Notes under the pieces: model-generated
Told to the model about the DNA's origin: nothing
The model's input: the letters and a program-made list of their open reading frames with translations, nothing else
The model's database searches: none
Source of the DNA: Pseudoflavonifractor sp050943825
GTDB lineage: Bacteria; Bacillota; Clostridia; Oscillospirales; Oscillospiraceae
DNA: 64,000 nucleotides
Direction: 5' to 3'
NCBI RefSeq assembly: GCF_050943825.1
Contig: NZ_JBMNPX010000008.1
Span: 1-64,000 of the forward strand
Shown here: piece after piece, positions 9,175 through 16,335 of the stretch
How the letters are laid out: the number at the start of each line of letters is the position of its first letter
Position numbering within the stretch: position 1 is the stretch's first letter
Translations under genes and position numbers: made by a program

Positions 9175-9264
9175 GTTGATTCAGCAGATATCTGAGCTGC
9201 CACGACAAAAAAAGATGGAGCAAGCACCATATGCCCCGAGCATTTTAATTTCCCACGGTATCCA

Positions 9265-9300
9265 TAAAAATAACCACACCAAAAGGTGTGGTTATTTTTA
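9265..9300 (-). terminator. Terminator of tRNA-Gly
   Basis: AAAAATAACCACACC pairs with its complement around AAAA. On the minus strand it directly follows the tRNA CCA end and finishes in a T run. Confidence 0.9.
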
Positions 9301-9374
9301 TGGAGCAGGTGAAGGGAATCGAACCCTCGTGTTCAGCTTGGGAAGCTGACGTTCTGCCATTGAACTACACCTGC
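9301..9374 (-). tRNA. tRNA-Gly(CCC)
   Basis: Reading the minus strand gives a 7-bp acceptor stem (GCAGGTG with CACCTGC), a D arm with AATGG, an anticodon stem TCAGC/GCTGA with loop TTCCCAA, and a GGTTCGATTCC T arm. The loop centres on anticodon CCC, which reads GGG glycine codons. The discriminator T and an encoded CCA follow. The gene is single and ends in a strong terminator. The CCC rather than TCC or GCC anticodon fits a GC-rich genome. Confidence 0.95.
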
Positions 9375-9491
9375 ATCTAAAATTGACTTTGCTAGTATAG
9401 CACACCCGCCGTCAAATAGCAAGGAAATTTTTCCGACACAAAAATACACAGTTTGTTTACAATTTATTTATCGATTTTGTACAAATGTCCC

Positions 9492-9520
9492 TTGTTTTTT
9501 GACCTTGACGGTCCTATAAT
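9492..9520 (+). promoter_or_regulatory. Promoter of the small-peptide transcript
   Basis: TTGTTT at 9492-9497 and a consensus TATAAT at 9515-9520 are 17 bp apart. The 27-codon frame starts about 28 bp past the likely transcription start. Confidence 0.65.
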
Positions 9521-9554
9521 AAAACCATCAAATTCCAGAAAGGAGGCTGTATCC

Positions 9555-9638
9555 ATGTGGTGGAGTGACATCCAGAGCACGGATGTCGATGAATTGATTT
9601 TTGGCGGCGATGAACAGGTTATCGTCAGCGATCGATAA
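9555..9638 (+). CDS. Candidate 27-residue acidic peptide
   Basis: A 27-codon frame beginning MWWSDIQ and ending in VIVSDR, with seven Asp/Glu and one Arg. Support is contextual. It has a consensus promoter just upstream, a near-perfect GAAAGGAGG ribosome binding site 8 bp before the ATG, and a terminator about 30 bp past the stop, so the transcript would be only about 170 nt. I do not recognise the peptide. It has no transmembrane helix, signal peptide or obvious modification core. It could be a genuine small protein, a leader, or a translated small RNA. The in-frame ATG at 9453 is less likely because it lies upstream of the promoter. Confidence 0.5.
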   Translation: MWWSDIQSTDVDELIFGGDEQVIVSDR

Positions 9639-9667
9639 ACTCGACAATACCTACCATGCAATGCAGA

Positions 9668-9698
9668 AGCTCCACACCCGTTTGCGGTGTGGCTTTTT
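9668..9698 (+). terminator. Terminator of the small-peptide transcript
   Basis: CCACACC at 9672-9678 pairs with GGTGTGG at 9686-9692, followed by CTTTTTG. It lies about 30 bp past the 27-codon frame. Confidence 0.85.
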
Positions 9699-9707
9699 GT
9701 TTACGTA

Positions 9708-9746
9708 AGGCGGCTTCCGGCCAAGGCCGGAAACCGCCTGTTTTTT
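9708..9746 (+). terminator. Second terminator hairpin
   Basis: An almost perfect stem (AGGCGG-TTCCGGCC with GGCCGGAA-CCGCCT) is followed by TTTTTT. It backs up the previous terminator. The stretch up to 9920 carries only another hairpin, at 9859-9897, before the next gene. Confidence 0.85.
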
Positions 9747-9920
9747 ACCTGAGGGCATGCAAGGATAAGGGATTTTCCTCTGTCCCGGCCGCATTTTTAA
9801 GTAATCTTAAATATTTTTATATGGCATCTTATGCCTGCCTGTGGTAGCCTTATGACAATGCCTGCCGGACAAAATACCTGAGTGTGTCCGACAGGCAACG
9901 CAAGACAAGGGGCTTGGCAT

Positions 9921-10604
9921 ATGAAAAAAAGAAATCAAAAATGGATTGCCACGCTGATTTTCACAGTTCTGGCGCTGGGCGGCATTCTGCTGTTTCTCTG
10001 GAACACAGGCTTTTTTGCCGCGGCAGATTCACTGGACGGAATTCAGGACTATATCGCCCGCTTTTCGCCCTACTCACATCTGGTCTTTTTCCTGGTTCAG
10101 CTGGCCACGGTGGTCGTTGCGCCTATCCCCAGCAATATCACTGCTGCGGGCGGCGCGCTGCTCTTCGGCATGTGGCCTGCCTTCCTGCTCACAGCGGGCG
10201 CAGTGGTTGTGGGCTCCATTGTCGTGTTCTGGCTGGCCAGGGTGCTGGGTCAGTCCTTTGCGGGACGCTTTGTCAGCCAAAAGATCTCCGATAAGTATCT
10301 GGACCTGATCCGCCGCAAGCGGGATGTATTTCTGGTGCTGGTGTTTCTCTTTCCCTTTTTCCCCGACGATCTTATCTGTATTCTGGCAGGTTTGACCGAC
10401 ATCGGATTTCTCCGCTTTCTGGTCATCGTGCTCTTCACCAGACCCTGGGGCCTGCTGGTGGCGTCAGCGGTGGGCAGCTCGGTTATCTCCATTCCGTTCT
10501 GGGCCATGGCCCTCATCGGACTGACCGGTCTGGCCCTGTTCCTGGTCCTGATGAAGTACGGCGACGTGTGGGAGGCCCGCCTGCTGGAAAAATTCAAACA
10601 ATAA
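9921..10604 (+). CDS. VTT domain (TVP38/TMEM64, DedA-like) membrane protein
   Basis: A 227-residue polytopic membrane protein of the SNARE-associated/VTT superfamily. A first helix (about residues 8-30) and a periplasmic loop precede the conserved core. The core includes the VVAPIPSN reentrant-loop segment with a GGALLFG stretch (about residues 68-90), a long basic loop RRKRD, and the FFPDDLICILAG motif (about 140-155). Related proteins are proposed to be lipid scramblases or transporters. I start at the ATG at 9921 because AAGGGG precedes it. The upstream in-frame codons run through a stem-loop at 9859-9897 and have no site. It appears monocistronic, with a terminator just after the stop. 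Confidence 0.88.
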   Translation: MKKRNQKWIATLIFTVLALGGILLFLWNTGFFAAADSLDGIQDYIARFSPYSHLVFFLVQLATVVVAPIPSNITAAGGALLFGMWPAFLLTAGAVVVGSIVVFWLARVLGQSFAGRFVSQKISDKYLDLIRRKRDVFLVLVFLFPFFPDDLICILAGLTDIGFLRFLVIVLFTRPWGLLVASAVGSSVISIPFWAMALIGLTGLALFLVLMKYGDVWEARLLEKFKQ

Positions 10605-10610
10605 ACAGAG

Positions 10611-10652
10611 GACGGGAGGACGCGCCGTGTTTGGCGCATCCTCCCGTTTTTT
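10611..10652. terminator. Shared terminator, convergent genes
   Basis: ACGGGAGGA-GCGCC pairs with GGCGC-CCTCCCGT followed by TTTTTTA. The stop codon of the minus-strand gene lies in the T tail, so it serves mainly the plus-strand gene. Confidence 0.85.
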
Positions 10653-11502
10653 ATGCTCCGCCGGGCGTGTCCTCCAGTGTGCACCGGTATCCGGCATACG
10701 GATCCAGGTGGTCAAAGAGCAGCCGCTCTCCCTCCCAGAGCTGGTACCGGACCGGGACGTGGTTTCCCGGGTACGCAGGCTCCAGAGAGAGACGAAGGGG
10801 GCCCTGGCGTATGAGAGTTCCTTCTGCCGTCCATCGATCCACTACCGCCCCGCGGTAGGAGGCCAGGCGATATTCATGCCCGCCATAGAGCACTGCACAC
10901 AGGCAGTTGACCCGGGGTCCGGCCAGTGTGGGCAGACGCTCCACAGAAACCAGAAGGCTGTTGCTCCGCTCCTCCCGCCAGATGCTCTGACTCCAGAGGG
11001 AGGCGGCGGGCAGGGCAGTACCCCGGACAGTCTCAATAAAGCCGGTGCCGCCGGTGAAGTCAATGCGCCGCCCGTTGAGCATGAGAACCCCTTCCAGACG
11101 ATGGCCCATGCTGATCACACCCCGCCGGACAGGGAGAAGTGTCAGTGCGCCCAGCGGCCCCATCAGTTCGGATTTAAGAGGGGTAAAGGGCCCGTAGCGC
11201 AGCTCACCGCAGAGGGTCATGTCCCGTGTACGCAGGTCCAGCCACACACCCTTCCGGTTGAAGAGACTGCCCTGCACCCAGATCTGAAACAGCCCCTCGG
11301 AGGCCTGCAGGCTCCCACCGGGACAGGACACATTCCATATGCCGTCCCGGGACTCCACCCGGATGACCGCCGAGGTATTTCCCGCCTTGTCAATCCGCAG
11401 CACAGGGAATATGGACAGCACCTCACCGGTGGGCGCCTGATGCCGGAGCTGCCAGCCTTCAAAATAGGGCCCCCGTTTTCCGGCCCCATAGAAATATTTC
11501 AC
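10651..11502 (-). CDS. Tocopherol cyclase family protein (function unknown)
   Basis: A 283-residue protein that resembles the bacterial branch of the tocopherol-cyclase-like family (lipocalin-like double beta-barrel). The N-terminus carries a PYFEGWQL motif matching the family's YFEGWYFK hallmark, followed by alternating beta-strand-like stretches, including FQIWVQGSLF-type and SLWSQSIW segments. Tocopherols are not expected in an anaerobic Firmicute, so the plant reaction should not be assumed. It may instead bind or act on a hydrophobic ligand. It is a single gene, convergent with the VTT gene. The start follows AAGGGTGA. Assignment rests on the motif and length and is moderately secure. 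Confidence 0.72.
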   Translation of the reverse strand: MKYFYGAGKRGPYFEGWQLRHQAPTGEVLSIFPVLRIDKAGNTSAVIRVESRDGIWNVSCPGGSLQASEGLFQIWVQGSLFNRKGVWLDLRTRDMTLCGELRYGPFTPLKSELMGPLGALTLLPVRRGVISMGHRLEGVLMLNGRRIDFTGGTGFIETVRGTALPAASLWSQSIWREERSNSLLVSVERLPTLAGPRVNCLCAVLYGGHEYRLASYRGAVVDRWTAEGTLIRQGPLRLSLEPAYPGNHVPVRYQLWEGERLLFDHLDPYAGYRCTLEDTPGGA

Positions 11503-11731
11503 CCTTCATCACCTGGTTCTCTGATCTCCCCGCCGCCCATCGGACGGGGCGTGTCAATCTCCGCTTTGTTACATGTTAGCACGTCGTCACGGCGATTGCA
11601 ATCACCCCGGGACGGAAAAGATCGGCCCGAGAGATTTGTAGCCTCCGCCTTATTATATTTTGAATTTATGTCTATTTTTTAACCTTCTTCCAGCGCTTTT
11701 TTTATAAAAAAATAAATTCGCAATTCACCTA
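11503..11731. other. Intergenic region, no gene seen
   Basis: About 230 bp between the tocopherol-cyclase-like gene and the MarR promoter. It turns AT-rich towards the right end. I find no open frame with a ribosome binding site and no strong hairpin. Confidence 0.5.
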
Positions 11732-11776
11732 TTGACATCTTTTTTTTATGTCACTATAATATGTTAGCAATCTAAC
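11732..11776 (+). promoter_or_regulatory. Promoter and putative operator of the MarR-ABC operon
   Basis: TTGACA at 11732-11737 and TATAAT at 11755-11760 are 17 bp apart, a consensus promoter. Immediately downstream GTTAG-CAAT-CTAAC (11763-11776) is a perfect dyad of the kind bound by MarR proteins, placed where binding would block transcription. A second related near-dyad, TGTTAGG-TT-CCTTACA, lies at 12269-12284 between marR and the first ABC gene. Confidence 0.8.
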
Positions 11777-11780
11777 TAAA

Positions 11781-12239
11781 GTGAGGAGGTCGTTTGCTAT
11801 ACAACGCCAAAATTCCGTCGGCTTTCTCATCCGAAGCATGTCCAATCTGCTCCGGCGGAAGATGATGGAGCTGGCCCCGCCCCCTGAGGATCGGCACGGT
11901 ATCACGGAGACGGAAGGACTTATTATGGGCTTTCTCTGTGACCACCCGGACCGGGAGCTCTACCAGAGGGACGTGGAGGAAGTATTCTGCATCCGGCGGT
12001 CTACGGCCTCCCGCTTTCTCCAGAACCTGGAGCGGGACGGTATGCTCATCCGACAGAGCGTTCCCCAGGATGCACGGCTGAAGAAGCTGGTTCCAACAGA
12101 AAAAGCCCTGGCCATCCACGCGGAAATTGCGGAAAAAGCGCAGATTGCCGAGGCGATTATGACCGCCGGTCTCACGGCGGAAGAGCTGGAGCAGTTCATT
12201 GCCACGGCGCGGAAAATTCAGCACAACCTTTTAAAGTAG
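11781..12239 (+). CDS. MarR family transcriptional regulator
   Basis: A winged-helix regulator of about 146-152 residues. The RDVEEVFCIRRSTASRFLQNLERDGML segment (about 50-80) is the MarR recognition helix and wing region. It heads an operon with two ABC-exporter genes and probably represses it until a drug-like ligand binds. The start is ambiguous. The only upstream canonical codon is GTG at 11781, which has no site of its own and overlaps the GAGGAGG. That GAGGAGG sits 9 bp before an in-frame ATA at 11799 that would give the typical short MarR N-terminus. The first ATG, at 11838, would cut into the first helix. Confidence 0.85.
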   Translation: MRRSFAIQRQNSVGFLIRSMSNLLRRKMMELAPPPEDRHGITETEGLIMGFLCDHPDRELYQRDVEEVFCIRRSTASRFLQNLERDGMLIRQSVPQDARLKKLVPTEKALAIHAEIAEKAQIAEAIMTAGLTAEELEQFIATARKIQHNLLK

Positions 12240-12316
12240 CGCTGGAGAGGTTTATATTGCCCCCAATCTGTTAGGTTCCTTACATCTTATCATTCCAACT
12301 GCAAAGGAGCGATTTC

Positions 12317-14050
12317 ATGATCAAACGTCTGAGCGCCTGTATTCAGGAATACAAGCGGGACACCATTCTGACCCCAATCTTTGTTATTTTTGAGGTCGCC
12401 TTTGATGTTCTGATTCCCATGATGATGGCCGAACTCATCGATAAGGGCATTGAGGCCGGAAGCATGGAGAACATCGTGCGGTACGGCGTGCTGCTGGTGG
12501 TGATGGCCGTGGTGGCGCTGATGTTCGGCGCACTGTCCGGCCGGTTTGCCGCAAAGGCCGCCACCGGCTTCTCCCGCAATCTGCGCCGGGAGATGTATCA
12601 CAACGTGCAGGAGTTCTCCTTCTCCAACATTGACAAGTTCTCCACCGGCGGCATCATCACCCGTCTGACCACCGACGTAACCAACGTGCAGATGGCCTTC
12701 ATGATGATCATCCGTATCGCCGTGCGCTGCCCCATTATGCTCATCTGCGCCTGGGGCCTCACCTTTACCATCAACCCCAAGCTGGCCCTCATCTTCCTGG
12801 TGGTCATTCCCATCCTGGCTCTGGGCCTGTACCTCATCATGACCAATGCCCACCCTATCTTCGAGCGGGTCTTCAAGAAGTATGACTGGCTCAACAACGT
12901 GGTGCAGGAGAACCTGCTGGGCATCCGGGTGGTCAAGTCCTTTGTCCGGGAGGACCATGAGCGCGCCAAGTTCGGCAATGTCTCCAACGAGATTTTTACC
13001 GATTTCACCAAGGCTGAAAAGCTCATCGCCTTCAACATGCCCCTGATGCAGCTGTGTGTGTACGGCTGCATGCTGACTGTGTCCTGGGTGGGCGCTCACC
13101 TGGTGGTGGGCGGTGAGATCACCACCGGCAACCTGACCAGCATGTTCAGCTACATCATGATGATCCTCATGAGCCTGATGATGTGCTCCATGGTTCTGGT
13201 GCAGATCATCCTGGCCCGCGCCTCCGCCGAGCGTATCTATGAGCTGCTTACCGAAGAGAGTGACCTGAAGAACCCCGCTAACCCTGTCACCGAGGTGAAG
13301 GACGGCTCCGTGGTCTTTGAGAACGTGGGCTTCAGCTACGCCAACGACCCCTCCAAGGAGTGCCTGAAGGATGTGAACCTGACTGTCAAGTCGGGCGAGA
13401 CTGTGGGCATCCTGGGCGGCACCGGCACCTCCAAGACCACCCTGGTCCAGCTCATCCCCCGGCTGTACGACGCCACCGAGGGCCGGGTGCTGGTGGGCGG
13501 CGTGGACGTCCGGGACTACGACATGGAGGTCCTGCGGGAACAGGTGGCCATGGTGCTCCAGAAGAACGTGCTCTTCTCCGGCAGCATCAAGGAAAACCTG
13601 CGCTGGGGCGACGCCGACGCCACTGATGAGGAGATGGTCCGCATGTGCCGTCTGGCCCAGGCCGATCCCTTCATCCAGGAGTTCCCCGACAAGTACAACA
13701 CCCACATCGAGCAGGGCGGCTCCAACGTGTCCGGCGGCCAGAAGCAGCGGCTGTGCATCGCCCGCGCTCTGCTGAAGCGGCCCAAGATCCTTATCCTGGA
13801 CGACTCCACCTCCGCCGTGGACACCAAGACCGACGCCCTCATCCGCCAGGCCTTCCGGTCCGAGATCCCCGACACCACCAAGTTCATCATTGCCCAGCGC
13901 ATCTCCTCCATTGAGGATGCGGACAAGATTCTGGTGATGGAGGGCGGCAGGATCAGCGCCATGGGCACCCATGAGGAGCTGCTCCGGAACTGCCCGGTAT
14001 ACCGCGAAATCTACGATTCCCAGACGAAGGGAGGAAGCGACGATGAATAA
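12317..14050 (+). CDS. Heterodimeric ABC exporter, subunit with degenerate ATPase site
   Basis: A 577-residue half-transporter. Six transmembrane helices (about 15-310) are followed by an ABC ATPase domain (about 335-570). Several catalytic positions are altered. Walker A is GGTGTSKTT, with Ser where the last Gly is expected. Walker B ends LILDDS, with Asp replacing the catalytic Glu. The switch His is Gln in IIAQRIS. The signature NVSGGQKQR is intact. This pattern is known from heterodimeric exporters such as the BmrC/BmrD type, where one of the two sites is non-hydrolytic. The next gene, overlapping by 8 bp, supplies the partner. The MarR gene upstream suggests drug or toxic-compound export. 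Confidence 0.93.
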   Translation: MIKRLSACIQEYKRDTILTPIFVIFEVAFDVLIPMMMAELIDKGIEAGSMENIVRYGVLLVVMAVVALMFGALSGRFAAKAATGFSRNLRREMYHNVQEFSFSNIDKFSTGGIITRLTTDVTNVQMAFMMIIRIAVRCPIMLICAWGLTFTINPKLALIFLVVIPILALGLYLIMTNAHPIFERVFKKYDWLNNVVQENLLGIRVVKSFVREDHERAKFGNVSNEIFTDFTKAEKLIAFNMPLMQLCVYGCMLTVSWVGAHLVVGGEITTGNLTSMFSYIMMILMSLMMCSMVLVQIILARASAERIYELLTEESDLKNPANPVTEVKDGSVVFENVGFSYANDPSKECLKDVNLTVKSGETVGILGGTGTSKTTLVQLIPRLYDATEGRVLVGGVDVRDYDMEVLREQVAMVLQKNVLFSGSIKENLRWGDADATDEEMVRMCRLAQADPFIQEFPDKYNTHIEQGGSNVSGGQKQRLCIARALLKRPKILILDDSTSAVDTKTDALIRQAFRSEIPDTTKFIIAQRISSIEDADKILVMEGGRISAMGTHEELLRNCPVYREIYDSQTKGGSDDE

Positions 14051-16082
14051 GAGACCCCAGCCCTTTAACCGGCGCCACACCGCCAGCCGGATCCTCAGCT
14101 ATGTGTTCGATGGCTACAAGTTCCGCTTCTTCCTGGTGCTGCTGTGTATTCTCGTCAGCGCCATCGCCTCCGTGGGTGCCTCCCTCTTTCTCCAGGCCCT
14201 CATTGACGACTACATCGCCCCCCTGCTGGCCATGGACGTCCCGGACTACACCGCCCTTCTCCAGGCGCTGCTGATGATGGCCTGTCTGTACGTCACCGGC
14301 GCCCTGTGCACCCTGGCCTATAACCGGATTATGGTGTCCATCTCCCAGGGCGTGCAGAAGACCATCCGCGACGACCTGTTCAGCCACATGCAGACCCTGC
14401 CCATCAAGTACTTCGACACCCACGCCCACGGCGACGTGATGAGCGTGTACACCAACGACGTGGACACCCTCCGTCAGATGCTCTCCCAGAGCATCCCCCA
14501 GATGTTCAACTCGGTGGTCATGATCGTCGTCACCTTCTTCGCCATGCTGTTCAAGAATGTGTGGCTCACCATCGTGGTGCTGCTGTGCGTGTGCTGCATG
14601 CTGGTGGTGACCCGCTACATTGCCGGCCGCAGCGCCAAGTACTTCATCCGCCAGCAGGTCAAGCTGGGCGACCTGAACGGCTACGTCGAGGAGATGATCA
14701 ACGGCCAGAAGGTCATCAAGGTCTTCTGCCACGAGCAGGAGGCGCAGAAGGGCTTTGACGAGGTCAACGACGCCCTGTGCGAGAGCGCCTACCAGGCCAA
14801 CAAGTACGCCAACATCCTCATGCCCATCATGATCAACATCGGCAACATCCAGTATGTGATCGTGGCCATGGTTGGCGGCCTGATGGCCCTTGGCGGCATC
14901 GGCGGCGGCATCACCCTGGGCGTCATCGCCGCCTTCCTCCAGTTGTCCAAGAGCTTCAGCAACCCCATCAGCCAGATCTCCCAGCAGCTCAACTCCGTAA
15001 TTATGGGTCTGGCCGGCGCCCAGCGTATCTTCGACCTGATGGACGAGGCCCCCGAGGAGGACCACGGCGTGGTCACCCTGGTGAACGTGTCCTACGACAA
15101 GTCGGGCAGCCAGCTGGAGGAGAGCGAGAAGCGGACCAACCTCTGGGCCTGGAAGGTGCCCCACGGTGTGGGCGCCGTTATGGTGCCGGTACGCACCCGA
15201 GAGGACGGAAGCCTCAAGGAGCTGAAAAAGCCGGAGACGGGCTCCGCCTGGGCCTGGAAATACCCCGAGACGGAGAACGGTCCCTCCTACCGTATCATTC
15301 AGGGTCCCGTGCGCAACGTGGAGGGGGAGAATTACTACCTGATCAAGCTCTCCGGCGATGTGCGCTTCGACGGCGTGGACTTTGCCTATGAGGAGGGCAA
15401 GACCATCCTCCACGACATTACCCTCTTCGCCAAACCCGGCCAGAAGCTGGCCTTCGTGGGCGCCACCGGCGCGGGCAAGACCACCATTACCAACCTGATC
15501 AACCGGTTCTACGACATTGCCGACGGCAAGATCCGCTACGACGGCATTTCCATCAACAACATCCGCAAGAGCGACCTGCGCCGCTCCCTGGGCATCGTGC
15601 TCCAGGACACCAACCTGTTCACCGGCACGGTCCGGGAGAACATCCGCTACGGCAACCTGGACGCCACCGACGAGGAGGTGGAGGCCGCCGCTGTTCTGGC
15701 CAATGCCGACGACTTCATCCGCCGCCTGCCCCAGGGTTACGACACCATGCTCACCGGCAACGGTGCCAACCTGTCCCAGGGTCAGCGGCAGCTGCTGGCC
15801 ATTGCCCGTGCCGCCGTGGCCGATCCCCCGGTGATGATTCTGGATGAGGCGACCTCCTCCATCGACACCCACACCGAGGCACTGGTTCAGCGGGGCATGG
15901 ACAGCCTGATGAGCGGACGGACCGTGTTCGTCATCGCCCACCGGCTCTCCACCGTCCGCAACTCCGACGCCATCATGGTGCTGGACCACGGCCGCATCAT
16001 CGAGCGGGGCAGCCACGACGACCTGATTGCCCAGCACGGCGTGTACTACCAGCTCTATACCGGCGCATTCGAGCTGGAGTAA
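14043..16082 (+). CDS. Heterodimeric ABC exporter, catalytically intact subunit
   Basis: A 679-residue half-transporter with six transmembrane helices (about 20-330) and a C-terminal ATPase domain (about 440-675). Walker A GATGAGKTT, Walker B VMILDEATSS and the switch FVIAHRLST are canonical. The signature is the variant LSQGQ. Between membrane and ATPase domains sits an extra segment of about 85 residues (about 345-430) rich in Trp, Lys and Glu, seen in this exporter subfamily. The ATG at 14043 follows GGGAGGA and overlaps the upstream stop, so the two subunits are translationally coupled. With its partner it likely exports drugs, peptides or lipids under MarR control. Confidence 0.94.
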   Translation: MNKRPQPFNRRHTASRILSYVFDGYKFRFFLVLLCILVSAIASVGASLFLQALIDDYIAPLLAMDVPDYTALLQALLMMACLYVTGALCTLAYNRIMVSISQGVQKTIRDDLFSHMQTLPIKYFDTHAHGDVMSVYTNDVDTLRQMLSQSIPQMFNSVVMIVVTFFAMLFKNVWLTIVVLLCVCCMLVVTRYIAGRSAKYFIRQQVKLGDLNGYVEEMINGQKVIKVFCHEQEAQKGFDEVNDALCESAYQANKYANILMPIMINIGNIQYVIVAMVGGLMALGGIGGGITLGVIAAFLQLSKSFSNPISQISQQLNSVIMGLAGAQRIFDLMDEAPEEDHGVVTLVNVSYDKSGSQLEESEKRTNLWAWKVPHGVGAVMVPVRTREDGSLKELKKPETGSAWAWKYPETENGPSYRIIQGPVRNVEGENYYLIKLSGDVRFDGVDFAYEEGKTILHDITLFAKPGQKLAFVGATGAGKTTITNLINRFYDIADGKIRYDGISINNIRKSDLRRSLGIVLQDTNLFTGTVRENIRYGNLDATDEEVEAAAVLANADDFIRRLPQGYDTMLTGNGANLSQGQRQLLAIARAAVADPPVMILDEATSSIDTHTEALVQRGMDSLMSGRTVFVIAHRLSTVRNSDAIMVLDHGRIIERGSHDDLIAQHGVYYQLYTGAFELE

Positions 16083-16103
16083 AGCAATTTATAAAACAAG
16101 ACA

Positions 16104-16140
16104 AAGAGAGGACCGGCCCTCAGGGCCGGTCCTCTCTTTG
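16104..16140. terminator. Terminator of the MarR-ABC operon
   Basis: AAAGAGAGGACCGGCCCT pairs with its complement around a three-base loop, ending in TTTG, 21 bp past the stop. Confidence 0.9.
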
Positions 16141-16145
16141 TTGTA

Positions 16146-16335
16146 TTATCTTGCGTAGCAGTTAATCAGGCAGCCAGCCAGCACGATATCCCGCACGCCC
16201 CGCAGGACAGGTCCAGCGGGGACCCCCGGGCGAGATTGGAACTGCGCGGGCGGAGTGAATCCGCCCGGCATCAAGGTTTTGCCTGGGGCAAAACGCTTGG
16301 GACGCCGCAGGGGCGGCGGAGAGGCGCGGGATATC
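16146..16335 (-). pseudogene. Stray copy of the hydratase 3' end plus stem-loop-rich spacer
   Basis: Positions 16146-16193 (minus strand) encode a second version of the last 15 codons of the hydratase gene next door, ending DIVLAGCLINCYAR instead of DIVLAGCLINYYAK. Roughly five of six bases match between this copy and the one at 16336-16383. Upstream of the remnant (16200-16335) there is no further homology I can see. Instead there are short hairpins: CGGGCGG/CCGCCCG at about 16241-16265 and GTTTTGCC/GGCAAAAC at about 16275-16293. The segment looks like the scar of a duplication or of a small inserted element that duplicated the gene end. It is not expected to be functional. Confidence 0.7.
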
